64,000 nucleotides of DNA from Ophioderma brevispina. Taxonomy: Eukaryota > Echinodermata > Ophiuroidea > Amphilepidida > Ophiodermatidae. The number at the start of each line of letters is the position of its first letter. Position 1 is the stretch's first letter. Under the pieces are notes generated by a model. That model made no database searches. It was not told where the DNA came from and worked only from the letters and a program-made list of their open reading frames with translations. Of the stretch, positions 34,071 through 44,351 are shown piece after piece. Position numbers and translations under genes: made by a program. The stretch is from the NCBI GenBank assembly GCA_023653785.1, contig JAMKCH010078985.1, positions 62,001-126,000 on the forward strand, read 5' to 3'.

Positions 34071-36639
34071 GGAAGCCCTGGTAATGTCGAGTAATTTAGT
34101 TCAATAAGGATAAAAGGTAGAGGAGAGAATCTCAATTGAAATAAAAAAATAAGTATTGTAAAACATTTTTTTAAACGGGCTGCTGAAAGCAAAGAAAAAA
34201 CTCAAATTTTGTATAAAAAGGGGTTTATAAAAACTCTTCAATCTCACACTTCCTATATGGTGGGAAAACTACATATATATTTAAAAGGTTCATTGCACCG
34301 ATAAGTTTATTCTGTGAGAAGTTAAAAGAGAAACCAATATGGGGTATGTGGAATATGGTGGTTGGAATATGTATAATTTGGAATAGTAAGTTGTGCTGTA
34401 ATTAAAAATGGATATCTGTAATATCAGAACAATGGTGTACTATGGAAAGAATCGTAGTTTAGAGCATTGGTTTGGGAGACTTGCATTTATTGCTTTAACT
34501 AAATTGTAAATCTGAAACATATGTTAGGACATTATCGTGGTCAATTTTTTTTTTATCGTGTCGTTTAAAAATCATGGCCATTTTCTGCAAAATAGGTGTA
34601 AAATCTCCAAAAACAGGTTATTTTATGGGGGTAATGATAATATAAGACGCAATAGCAGAGGTTTGTTAGTAGATATGTGAAACTAAAGCTGCCGAATGAT
34701 AATTTGAATGTACAATTTCCATTGGAAAAAGATTCCCAATTTAGGCGAATTAGTGAATATATTAAAATGTAGTATAACATGGTTTTTAAACAAGTTGATT
34801 AAGGTACGTCATGCAATTTCAACCGTCGTTAAAGAAAGAAGAAAAAGTTATCGAGACCTGAGCTGATTTGCAAAAACGTAATTAACTCATATTACGTTTT
34901 GAGGAAAGCCGTATATGTTTCTTGCTCAATTGAAAAGACATCTATAGAATTGTTGAATCTACCAAACAAAATCCTATCTGCATCTAACAACAAAATTCCT
35001 ATCTGCATTAGTTATGAACGATCAAATTTAATATGAAAATTCAATGGTGATAACTTCTTTATGTTCAAACAGAGAGATAGAGTTCAAAACAAGGATAGCT
35101 TTACTTCCAATTCATTATTTTATCTAATACTCATACCTTAGAGGAATCTCTACGAATGAAACTTTCTGGGCAGATGAATGTATCTTTTGTTAAATGTACT
35201 GAAAGATTATGATCATTTTAGTATGTGCTCTAAAAATATATTATTTTGATAAAATCAGTTTAGGGATTGTTATATATTCCTTGATGAACTATTCCTTGAA
35301 GTACGTTTAGAAATAGATGGTTGGAACATCGAAGAAAACGAATGCAATTTAATAAATGTTTTAATAATGTTGGCTCATATTCGGTCCATAATGAAGAATG
35401 AATAAAATGATGGAAACCATTTCTGTTTTCTACTTGTTTCAATTAGAGATTAAAAATTAGTCCAACTGCAGAAAAACAAAGAAACGATTACCTAAAATAC
35501 AGGAAAATTTGTGGAACGTATACTCAAAAACTACTTGAAATTTTTAAGTAATACTAAAAATATATGTTTTAGTGTTGATATTGTGAATTGTTAAGGAAAT
35601 ATGGTTAACATAATAAATGCAGACGTTATCTCTTTTAGGGTAAAGATAAAAAAAAAAGTGAATAGTTTATAGTGAGGTGTCCGCACTTAGAGATCTCATT
35701 CATCTTACTTAGTCAAAAGGTTTTTAGATACCTAAGGGACTGTTAGTCTTAATGTACAGATTTTTTTGGAATGTATGTTGCGCAGCTTAGTTCTCAAAAG
35801 TAAAATTCGAAAGGATAAACAGCATTTAATAGTCCACATATTTTCCTTCACTTAATTATGAATAGCAGTAAGTATTGGGACATGCCTCTTGGGCTTTTGA
35901 AATGCATGTAAGCCTTTGAAAGAAAGAGAGAAATCATATAGGCAACCACATCCAGGCATTCTAATCTTGATATTTACTTGCATACATAAAATCATGACCT
36001 TTCTAAACATTATACCTTCTCTTGTATCTATCTAAGTACGGAGAAAGGGAAATCATGTATTAAAGATCCTTGTCAGTCTTTGGACTAGCATGCAAACTAA
36101 TACCTCACTTTTGACTTTTCAGTGAAAAACATTGTATTTTGGTAGCCCCATTTTGTAAATTTTTTGATTCCCTTTGCACTCACAGCCAGAAAGTTAACTG
36201 GCATACCAAAAATATAAGTCTGAAGAAGTGTATCAAACACCTTATACTAAAACAGACAGTGGAGTGACTTTTACAATCTTGGTTTAGACCGATACATAGG
36301 TCTATGGTATTTAGCGGCCATTTGGAATTTGATCAACATATACCCCTTGGGCTACAAAACTTAAACTGAGAAGTTGTTGATAATAATATTAGGTCTACTT
36401 CACAAATTACTCACCTTCGAGAGACAGTATGTTTAATAAAAGAATTATTGTTAGATGGTACGCCTAAAATTAAGTTAAGTTTTGTATGATAATTTGGCCG
36501 GCCATGTTTGAACTTTGGTCCAATTTTACCCTGGGGCTTAGATTAGGATTAATAGTTAGTGTTAATACACAGTTGCAAAAAGTCTGTGTTAGAAGAGGTA
36601 AGTTTAATGTCTGTTAACTGTTCGGAAAAATTACGAATT

Positions 36640-36800
36640 TTATCTGTGACTAAATTTAGTGATATTTTGGGGGGCCATTGAATGGCTTGAATTTTGACCC
36701 CGTTGCACCCAAAAACAGAAAGCAACCGGCATTTTCGTGATCAGCATAAAAAATCAGTCTCGAAACCAATGTTTTCAAATGCTTATACTAAAAAATGCAT
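36640..36800 (-). repeat. Inverted repeat partner of 32878-33010
   Basis: See the partner at 32.9 kb. The pair lies 3.6 kb apart in the same intron and could pair in the transcript. Confidence 0.6.
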
Positions 36801-37310
36801 CATGAAGTTTCTTTTCACGAATTCCGTCTTGTCTATCCAGTAGGGATTGTAAAATGTGTAAAAAAGTAGTTAGAACCATAAAAGATATTCATGATCCGCT
36901 AAAAATTCACCAAGTACTAATGCATGTGGGAGAAAATGAGTGTAAATATCAGGGTTTTTTTAAATGATTTGGTTATATCACAGACCCTTATGGGATGAAA
37001 TATAAAAAAAATGATGCATTTGAAAAATGACCAATACCCCATCAGGCAGCAGAACGTGACCTAGGAACAGGCAGGTCTCGCATGATGCCTCATTTCTCAA
37101 CGCATCCAGAATCATGTCATACATATGGTTCAATGTAACAGAAGACCTTATCAAAGTTTGGTTCAAAGGGACATGACTCCCTAAACTATCGTTTGCAAAA
37201 ATTATCTGCGTGAGAAATCTAGAAATGTTCTATTCCACGTTTTGTTTTTCTCACTCATATACAAGACATTGCGACTATGGACATAGAGGGAGGAACGGGA
37301 GAGGGGGGGA

Positions 37311-37315
37311 CTGAG

Positions 37316-37354
<39 letters not shown>
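37311..37354. repeat. (GA)n then (GACA)n microsatellite
   Basis: gagagagagagagag is followed by gacagacagacagacagac. It lies about 110 bp upstream of an acceptor site. Confidence 0.9.
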
Positions 37355-37463
37355 GACAGAGGGGGAAACGAGATATGCATGTTTTGAAAGTAATTCATGA
37401 AGCAATGTTTTTAAAAAATATGAATAAACATCAAGTTAAACTTTATTTGGGATTCGTAAACAG

Positions 37464-37526
37464 ATGGAGAGAAAGTTAAGCTGCATCTCGAAGATCGAGT
37501 GAAAGCCATGCAAGACGAACAGCAGG
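37464..37526 (+). CDS. Coiled-coil gene, exon e7
   Basis: The acceptor GATTCGTAAACAG and donor CAGG|GTAATG bound 63 nt. With one base from e6 the frame reads DGEKVKLHLEDRVKAMQDEQ and Q, leaving one base that completes Glu at the start of the exon at 38738. Charged helical composition continues the coiled coil. This is the last exon with an undamaged frame. Confidence 0.7.
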
Positions 37527-37590
37527 GTAATGAACCTGGGCACAATTAGTAAACTGTGTTTTTTAAAATGTTAAAATGTAAGATGAAACA

Positions 37591-37997
37591 GGGCCCGTTT
37601 AGCCAGGAAATTTTATTTGGGGGGGGGGGGGGGCGGAAGTCGCCAGGAGCGGACCTTTTTTGTCGAGAAGAAACATTTTTTTCGCTCGCTGCGTTCGCGG
37701 TTGCCCCAAATTTTAACCGTCGCATCCAAAATCTGAGAGCGGGGGGGGGGGAGGGAGGGGGGGGAATTATACGGTGCAATGAAACATCATCAGCGTTAAT
37801 AAAACGCTAGGCATATAGTAGTAATGCGTGTAAACCACTGCATTAACCAATAACAGTCGAGTAACCACAACACTGGCAATAACACGGCGCATTTAATTTA
37901 AACACACAAAAGCGACCTTCAACATGGCAAGCGGAACCTTCGACATGATAAAGCGGACCTTGTCATTTTTGGGGACCCACCCTGGCCTAACGGGCCC
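37591..37997. mobile_element. MITE with GGGCCCGTTTAGCCAGG tips and poly-G tracts
   Basis: GGGCCCGTTTAGCCAGG at 37591 is complemented by CCTGGCCTAACGGGCCC ending at 37997. Two long G runs (about 37620-37634 and 37741-37764) sit inside. Overlapping frames on both strands are artefacts of this repeat. It begins only 64 bp after exon e7. Confidence 0.75.
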
Positions 37998-38260
37998 GGA
38001 TGTAAATTGATCAGTCTTTTGTGCCATCATTTTCCCTTATGCATTCTGCTATGCAGGGCCAGTAAGTATCCTGGACGAGTTATGTTTTAGAATATTAAGT
38101 ATTATATGATCCTGTTGCATTGCAGCATCCTTACACTGCGCCATCAGTGGGTGAAATACACTTAAGTCTGAGCGGGTATTCACAATGGAATTGTCACTTA
38201 GGGGGGGCGCGTAGGGTGGCTTTGCTCATAGGCATGCGCAAAACTTTCCACAAGCTAACT

Positions 38261-38640
38261 TAGGCCAAAAAAAATTGTTGTATTGGAGTAAATACAAATT
38301 TTCAAATAGGGTAGGGAGGGTGGCTTTTTTTTTTATAATGCATTACTACGTCAAATCATCACAAATAGTTTATGTAATGCTATTAATATTGAGACTTTTG
38401 ACTTATTATTATTTTTTTTTTTTGAAATCTAAAGAGAAGTTGCCAAGTTACAGAAGAAACACAAAAAATATTGAGGAAAATCGGTTAAACATCATGGTTT
38501 AAAAACAACTTGAAAAATAAGAGTTTGAAAAATCAATAAAAAAAAATTAGGGTAGGTATACTCTTTTGACAGGGATTTGATTTTCAAACTTAGGGTCGGG
38601 CGGGTTACTCCATTGCAACAATTTTTTTTTTTTTGGCCTA
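38261..38640. mobile_element. MITE with TAGGCCAAAAAAAATTGTTG tips
   Basis: The left repeat TAGGCCAAAAAAAATTGTTG continues to ATTGGAGTAA. The right repeat begins TTACTCCATTGCAACAAT and ends TTTTGGCCTA. The interior includes gggtaggtata and agggtcgggcggg, linking it to the ggtcgg elements at 14.0 and 27.4 kb. About 380 bp, non-coding. Confidence 0.8.
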
Positions 38641-38737
38641 CTATTTATATATTGTAGTCCACTCTTTTCTCATATGTAATGCTGACAAACACTATCTAAC
38701 ACCCGTTTTTGTAGTGATTTGATTTTTATCCAATCAG

Positions 38738-38957
38738 AAAACCTAGCCAGCTTTATCGGAGGCGCAAGGCTTGCCGATTCGTTATCTCAATAAGGCCTAC
38801 ATAGTGCGAAAGAAGCTGGCAATCTGATGACTGAGCAGAAGAAAAAAACACAAAAAACTTGACCTCCAGACTACAAAGGAACAAATTGACAGCAAGTCAG
38901 CGGAATGAAGCATTGAAAATGGACAGGGACTCAACTGTAACGGAATTACAAATGACC
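38738..38957 (+). CDS. Coiled-coil gene, exon e8, reading frame disrupted
   Basis: The acceptor TTATCCAATCAG and donor ATGACC|GTATGT are good. With the base left by e7 the frame starts ENLASFIGGARLADSLSQ, then hits TAA at 38791-38793. It stays in the same frame through AKEAGNLMTEQKKKTQK, then must shift to LDLQTTKEQIDSKSAE, and shift again to ALKMDRDSTVTELQMT at the donor. The residues on each side of every break look like coiled coil, and the final frame joins in phase to the next exon. This implies single-base indels (sequencing error or recent decay) within a real exon. Confidence 0.55.
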
Positions 38958-39106
38958 GTATGTGTGGGCGTTTCCTAATTCTTATAAATAATCAGATATT
39001 TTCATTCATTCCATTGGGTTGATTCACTAGTATAAAAGAAAGTTTAGAATAATGTTTAGAAATTCTTGACAAATTATTTTTATAGATGTTAAATGGCTTA
39101 ACGTTT

Positions 39107-39540
39107 ATAGTCGATTTCAAAATTAAGTGATACTCTTGATATTTCGATAGGGGGCTATTGATATGGGGTTCAATCCCTGGCCATGCGGGGACTAGGCCTT
39201 TGTTGCATTACAAAACTTTATGTGGTCCATGGTACAAAGTACAAGTACAGAATCGGCTTATTGGAAAACTGATGCATTCAGTTCTACAATGGTCGGTTCA
39301 GATAGAAGGATTATGCCCTATGGTTGGACACGGATGTCAAAATCCTCTTTGTCTCTAATCTCTTAATAGCAAGGTTGTGGCCCATTTTGATGGTCAAATA
39401 TAAAAAAAAGTAGTTGTGTTTTGTGTGGCATTGATATAAAAAGGCTTTCAATATTACTGATATTGAATGCATTTTTTTTGCAGTGTCAAAGCCGTTAAAG
39501 TTCTGTTCAAATTAACAATGTCAATGACATTAATTGCTGT
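39107..39540 (+). repeat. Dispersed repeat Y, uninterrupted copy
   Basis: The sequence parallels 53611-53853 plus 54977-55145: aattaagtga, attgatatggggttcaatcc, ggccatgcg, actaggcctttgttgc, cagaatcggctta, ttcagttctacaat, aatctcttaata, ggcccattttgatgg and gttcaaa. There is no coding potential. It shows what the other copy looked like before a transposon interrupted it. Confidence 0.8.
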
Positions 39541-40261
39541 TGTTTCATATTGAGACTTCAAATGAAACATCCAAGCTCTCTTAGATGTGAAATAATGTAT
39601 TTTAGGTCAAACATTATTTACTAGCTACTATTCCTCTAATTGTATGAGTACCACAAACTTTTTACCTGTGGCCAGTAAGTAATCCTCTTACCTCTCACGT
39701 CACGGTGAATGGACAGACCTAAAACTTTTAATGAGGTATCACTTAAAAAAAAAATCTACTATATGTATTGAACAAACCACCAAAGTTACTTTGCCATGAT
39801 TCATATTCAGCATTTACACATCCGGCAAGTTGACTAAACATGATCTACAAATGTTAACATCCTAAACATCATCAAAATACTGTTTTTCAAGAATTCTAAA
39901 CACTCTTTTACATAATAAGTTGTATTAAATAAACAAATCGGACTTGTTTGAGGTTAGGTTTTGACGTTAGGGATATACGGTGGGTGTGAGACTTATTGTT
40001 GAGGTTTGGGGGTTATATAGTTTATTTCGCGCGAAAATTTTTCTCAATTACAAGTGAAGCAAAAGCCAAACGGGATAGGGGCGAATGATTAAAACAACAA
40101 TCAAACACATTTTCAATGAAAACAACAACACCATATATATAATCAATATATCCAACCAATACAAACAAACGACACAAAAAGAAAGAGGGCACAGCAAAAC
40201 AAAGAGAGAGGCAAGCAACCTGAGCAGTGAACCTAATATTTTTGCAATTATTCACTTATAG

Positions 40262-40404
40262 ATCATCAAGAGAATGCTGATTGAAGAAGTTGAAAGGCGA
40301 TTATGCTAACCTCAATAAAGCATTCCACAATGTGGAAGAGTGCACAGGAGCGGTCAAAGAAGAACAGTGATCTGACAGCAACGGTGAAGACACTTACAGT
40401 AAGA
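40262..40404 (+). CDS. Coiled-coil gene, exon e9, reading frame disrupted
   Basis: The acceptor TTCACTTATAG starts in phase 0 with IIKRMLIEEVER. After one apparent extra base near 40298 it continues DYANLNKAFHNVEECTGAVK and EE. After another shift near 40370 it reads NSDLTATVKTLT. The end offers tandem donors, ACA|GTAAGA and six bases later AGA|GTAAGT, both phase 0. The helical, charged composition matches the upstream exons. Straight translation meets TAA at 40307. Confidence 0.55.
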
Positions 40405-40746
40405 GTAAGTTATAGCCATGCATATTAGCAGATGTGATTTTACATTGTTAGAATTGTTCTGTAACTCCCCAACGCCTGGTATGCTCTTGCCTTTTTTGTT
40501 TACATATTATTTAAAGCAAAAAAAACATAAAACTAATAAAAATAAATAAATAAATAAAATATAATATCTTGGGAGTGAATGTCACGTGCCAGAAATAATA
40601 TCTAGAATGAGCATGCTGAGGAGGTTTTCATGATGTGAAAAGGTATTGGTCATTGGCGAGTGAAAATTATTGTAATCACAGAAAACATTGGTACAATTGA
40701 ATTTGTAATACGTGCTATACGTTCTGTGTTGTTCGCTCATATCCAG

Positions 40747-42296
40747 CACGAAATTACAAGCAAAGGAAACACAACTGAAGGAACTTCCAGCTCAAGCCGC
40801 GATTTCGGCTCTCGACCGGAAACGAGGGAGATTTCGACTTCCACTGAGAAGGATGATAATTAAACACCAAATCACCACTGATCAGAAAAGATGGTAGCAT
40901 TGACATTCAGAAAAGCTTGAAGACAAAGGAGCGTTTTTCGGTTGCACTGGAGGAAAGAGGCAGTCACAAACAACGCATCAGATGGAGATGATGCCAATAA
41001 TTCCGTGATAAAAACCTCACATACAAGGAGTCCTTTATCGCGGCAGAAAATGGAAACTCGGAGCTGATTAAGGCAAGGATAAGGAGGTTCGACCAGGACC
41101 TTCTTCAGGTGGTGCGCGAAAAGTTATCACTGTAAGTGACAGCAAAAGAAAGATCTATCCAGTAGTGCAAAAGAATCGGAGTCATCAAATTTGGAAATTA
41201 TGAATGCACTCTGACATCCAACAGGAGGTGAGTTTGAAACCATTCTACGTCAACAAACGATGACGTTTCGAAGATTAACCGAGCAGAGGAGTATGATGGT
41301 GCAGCATAAGGATTGATGTTGGCGAGAGAATTTCAGATTGGGCAGTCACAGATATCAAATTACTCTCACCATAGCGGTTGGACGGGAGCATAAAACACCC
41401 AATTTAGCAAGACCCATCGGAAACCTTCTTAAGAACACCAAACCTATGGAATTAATTATCCGTGTGGTGTCAAGCCAGACAAGCCAGAAACAGTAGCCGT
41501 CCGAAAGCAAAGTTTCAACCAGGAAGATATTGTTAGTTGGCCTCTATTCCAGATAAACCAGCGTTGTATTACCATCTAAGACAAAATTCGATGATTCAGG
41601 CTTATCTGGCACGATGATGTTCCACACAGTAAACGTTCATGGTAAAGAAAAGTACAGTGACACAGCCGTCTCCAACGAACATCCATTCCAACGACCGTAA
41701 CACAATCCATACCCACCAAGAGTTCAAGTAACACCTTTCAAGATTCAGATTGCATCACAGCAGGCAATAAACATTCACCCCTGACAGTTCAAAAGATTAC
41801 AGAACCTGACAAGGCCCGCCTTTGAATCTCGACCAGATGTCAGACGAGATGTTAAAACCGGGAAAAAAAAAAGAAACATAGCTTATCGTGCACATGCCTT
41901 TCGTTTGGATTACATTTGGCAACTGCAACTAACAAAGAGTCAACACCACGCACCTTACCACAACAAACGATTGCGTCAAAACGAAGTGACACACTGTCTA
42001 GGGACGTCTGCAATGCAAGTATTACCTTCCTTTGGATTTAATTCTGTATCCGTAACCGACGAAAGGCTACGCTCGAATACGACACAAAATCAGGAGAAGT
42101 CGCTTGAAAGAGAGAAAATAGGCCCAGTGTTCATCTGGAATATTCCAGCATCGACATTGGAAATACACGTCAAGTTGGGAGTGTAACCGCAGGTGGGAAC
42201 CACAAGACACTTTGTCACTGGACGGATAACAGTCAGGAGCAGTGGCCCGATTTTTGTGTTGGCGAATTTTCAGGCGACTCAACTTCACAGCATTCG
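40747..42296 (+). CDS. Coiled-coil gene, large exon e10 (or exon cluster), frame disrupted
   Basis: From acceptor GCTCATATCCAG a phase-0 frame runs HEITSKGNTTEGTSSSSRD to ISTSTEKDDN before TAA. Further coding-like blocks follow in changing frames: SDGDDANNSVIKTSHTRSPL, KDKEVRPGPSSGGARKVITV, a long block from about 41399 to 41698 with two stops, and finally RPSVHLEYSSIDIGNTRQ through NSQEQWPDFCVGEFSGDST to donor TTCG|GTAAGT. Base composition is visibly less AT-rich than the flanks. Internal GTAAGT (41132) and GTGAGT (41227) could be real donors, so this may be several exons. The content is Ser/Thr-rich and probably disordered. No domain is recognised. Confidence 0.45.
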
Positions 42297-43390
42297 GTAA
42301 GTGAAATTATCAATAGGTGCGTGCATTGCTCTTACGTACCATAATTTCGTTGTGCTCATCTTTTCCCAGTACCATTTTCTACGAGTCCTTTCAAATTTCG
42401 CTCTGGTCTAATTTGATTGGTAACTCAACAATTTATATGACGTACAATAAATGGCTTTCCATTAGAGGCTGCTGTTGTTATCAAAAGAAAGCACATTGGG
42501 TCTATTCTTTAGTAATTGACCATTTATATGTAGCCACTTGCTAATTAGCAGTGCTATCGTCTAAAGGAAGAGCCAGTGAATGTGATAGCACTGCCTAAAT
42601 TATTTTGTTGTTTGCTGATATGCCTTGCTAATTAATGTTAATTGGGTCTACTCTCATTAAAGAGAACCTTTTAAAAAGAGTGCGCCCTCACACATTTTCA
42701 ACACCCATAATTATACAATGCATTTATGTGTTAACTCTTAGTGGACCTGCGGGAGGTATAAATAAAACCCATGGGTAAAATTGATAGCTGCATATTTCTA
42801 ACAAACGGGCCAAGTGCATTTATTTATTTATTATAATTATTTTTTAACCGCGAATCGGAAGTCATTGAAGTGAATATAATCAGCGGTGTAGAAATCTGGA
42901 AGTAGTGTCGTGGTGGACATGCACGGTTAATCAAAGATCATAATTCGACAACTCAAAGATCATAATTCGACAACTTATTTTTTTAATTTCCCGCTGACCA
43001 AAAATAGGACCCACTGGTCCACCGTACAATGGCCATACAGTCACCGCATTACTGGCATCGTTGCCATGGTTGTAAATTTGCGCACTATTAATATCCTCTT
43101 CAGGCTCAGATTTCGACCCAATATCCAATAATCCGATCACAGTCATATCCCCTGGTCACTATACTGTGATAATAAAGTGCGGGCGTAGATCAAATAAACC
43201 AATGTATAACAAAATTCGTAGTCCTTCATGAGTAGTTGGTATGCAATAATGTCATGGAGACAGCACTTAAAGTGGTCACGTGCGATTGCCCCATTACAAA
43301 GCCATGCTTTTAATTAGATTCATACCCTAAACTCACTGTATAATTGGCCAATTCATTGAATTATTTATCTTGTATAAATCCTCGTTTTAG
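42297..43390. other. Intron with no recognised element
   Basis: Nothing beyond a short inverted repeat was found (cagtgctatc near 42551 and gatagcactg near 42583, able to form a 10-bp hairpin). Confidence 0.5.
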
Positions 43391-43488
43391 GTAAAAAGTA
43401 ACACAGCGCTATTCCTCGCCAGGAAAAGAAAAGACCTGCAGAAGCTCCCACCATGTTTTCCGACGAGGAAGATGACGATGATTTGAAG
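43391..43488 (+). CDS. Coiled-coil gene, exon e11 with acidic motif
   Basis: It is bounded by CTCGTTTTAG and donor TTGAAG|GTAGGC. The 3' part reads EAPTMFSDEEDDDDLK, an acidic patch, ending in phase 0. The 5' part in that frame meets a stop near 43400. A second acceptor after 43405 (GTAACACAG) would avoid it and, with one indel, gives RYSSPGKEK upstream of the acidic patch. Acidic stretches near a C-terminus are often protein- or chromatin-contact sites, but nothing here fixes a function. Confidence 0.5.
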
Positions 43489-43889
43489 GTAGGCGTGGCG
43501 CGCCAAATAGAACGGATTCAGGCATTCCTAAATAATGACCGATTGAAGAGCCAAAAAAGAAACTAAGGAACCATTGTGTAAAAGAAGTACATAAATTCTA
43601 ATTCTTATGTTTGATTATTGTGGAAAATGAAGTCAAACAGTCTTTCTTGAAAATAGAGGTTTGTAATAGGGAAGTAAAACTATAACTACGCAACTCTACG
43701 TGGGGCGGGAAATCTACGATCATCTGGAGTTCAAGAGACACGAGAGATTTCCAGAAAAAAAAAACCGCCCCAATTTTTTGTCGAACCCCGGTTTTTTGCA
43801 TATTTGGAATCGCTTACAATGTAATAAGATCACACCTGAAGTGAATTAGCTGACTACGCCGTCTTTATTTAAGATTATACTTTATCTTT

Positions 43890-43914
43890 CTTTCTGTCGT
43901 GCAACGACAGAAAG
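43890..43914. other. Perfect 10-bp hairpin with 5-nt loop
   Basis: CTTTCTGTCG, loop tgcaa, CGACAGAAAG. It lies in the intron between e11 and e12, upstream of the 44-kb transposons. Function unknown. Confidence 0.7.
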
Positions 43915-44022
43915 TCAAAGCATGGTTTTCTATGGGGACGATTGCGATAGCAGGCAAGTTCAAAACAAGGTTTTGGCGGTTTTTCTTTTGTACTTGTTTG
44001 TAACGTAATAAACCATGTTCAT

Positions 44023-44342
44023 AACAGTGGTGTTCTAATTACTCGTAAGGGAATGCTTGCTTACCTTCTCCCCATTTTGAATGTAACAAATTGGCCATTG
44101 TCCTTTAAGGCAGATGCAGAACCTCCCATAAATATAATATGCCCACATAATATATATCATTCGATCCCATGTATGGACGAAAACACCCCCAAGTGACGTC
44201 ATAACCACACATCCGCTTCCTCTTTTCGTCTTACCTTCGACAAGATAAAACCTCCTGTCCTGCAGGGGGCAGTACGGGCCGTGAATTAACATCGGAGAAG
44301 GTAAGCAAACATTCCTTACGAGTCATTTAGAACACCACTGTT
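44023..44342. mobile_element. MITE V, 320 bp, with about 48-bp terminal inverted repeats
   Basis: The left end AACAGTGGTGTTCTAATTAC continues to gtaagggaatgcttgctta and ccttctcc. The right end is its complement, from ggagaaggtaagcaaacatt to AACACCACTGTT. The interior (about 44080-44225) recurs in inverted orientation at the right end of the larger neighbour W. It is therefore a short member of the same family. Confidence 0.85.
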
Positions 44343-44351
44343 CTTACATTA

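Noticed and set aside
43890..43914. Bacterial-type terminator
   Set aside because: The window is eukaryotic and no U-run follows the hairpin.
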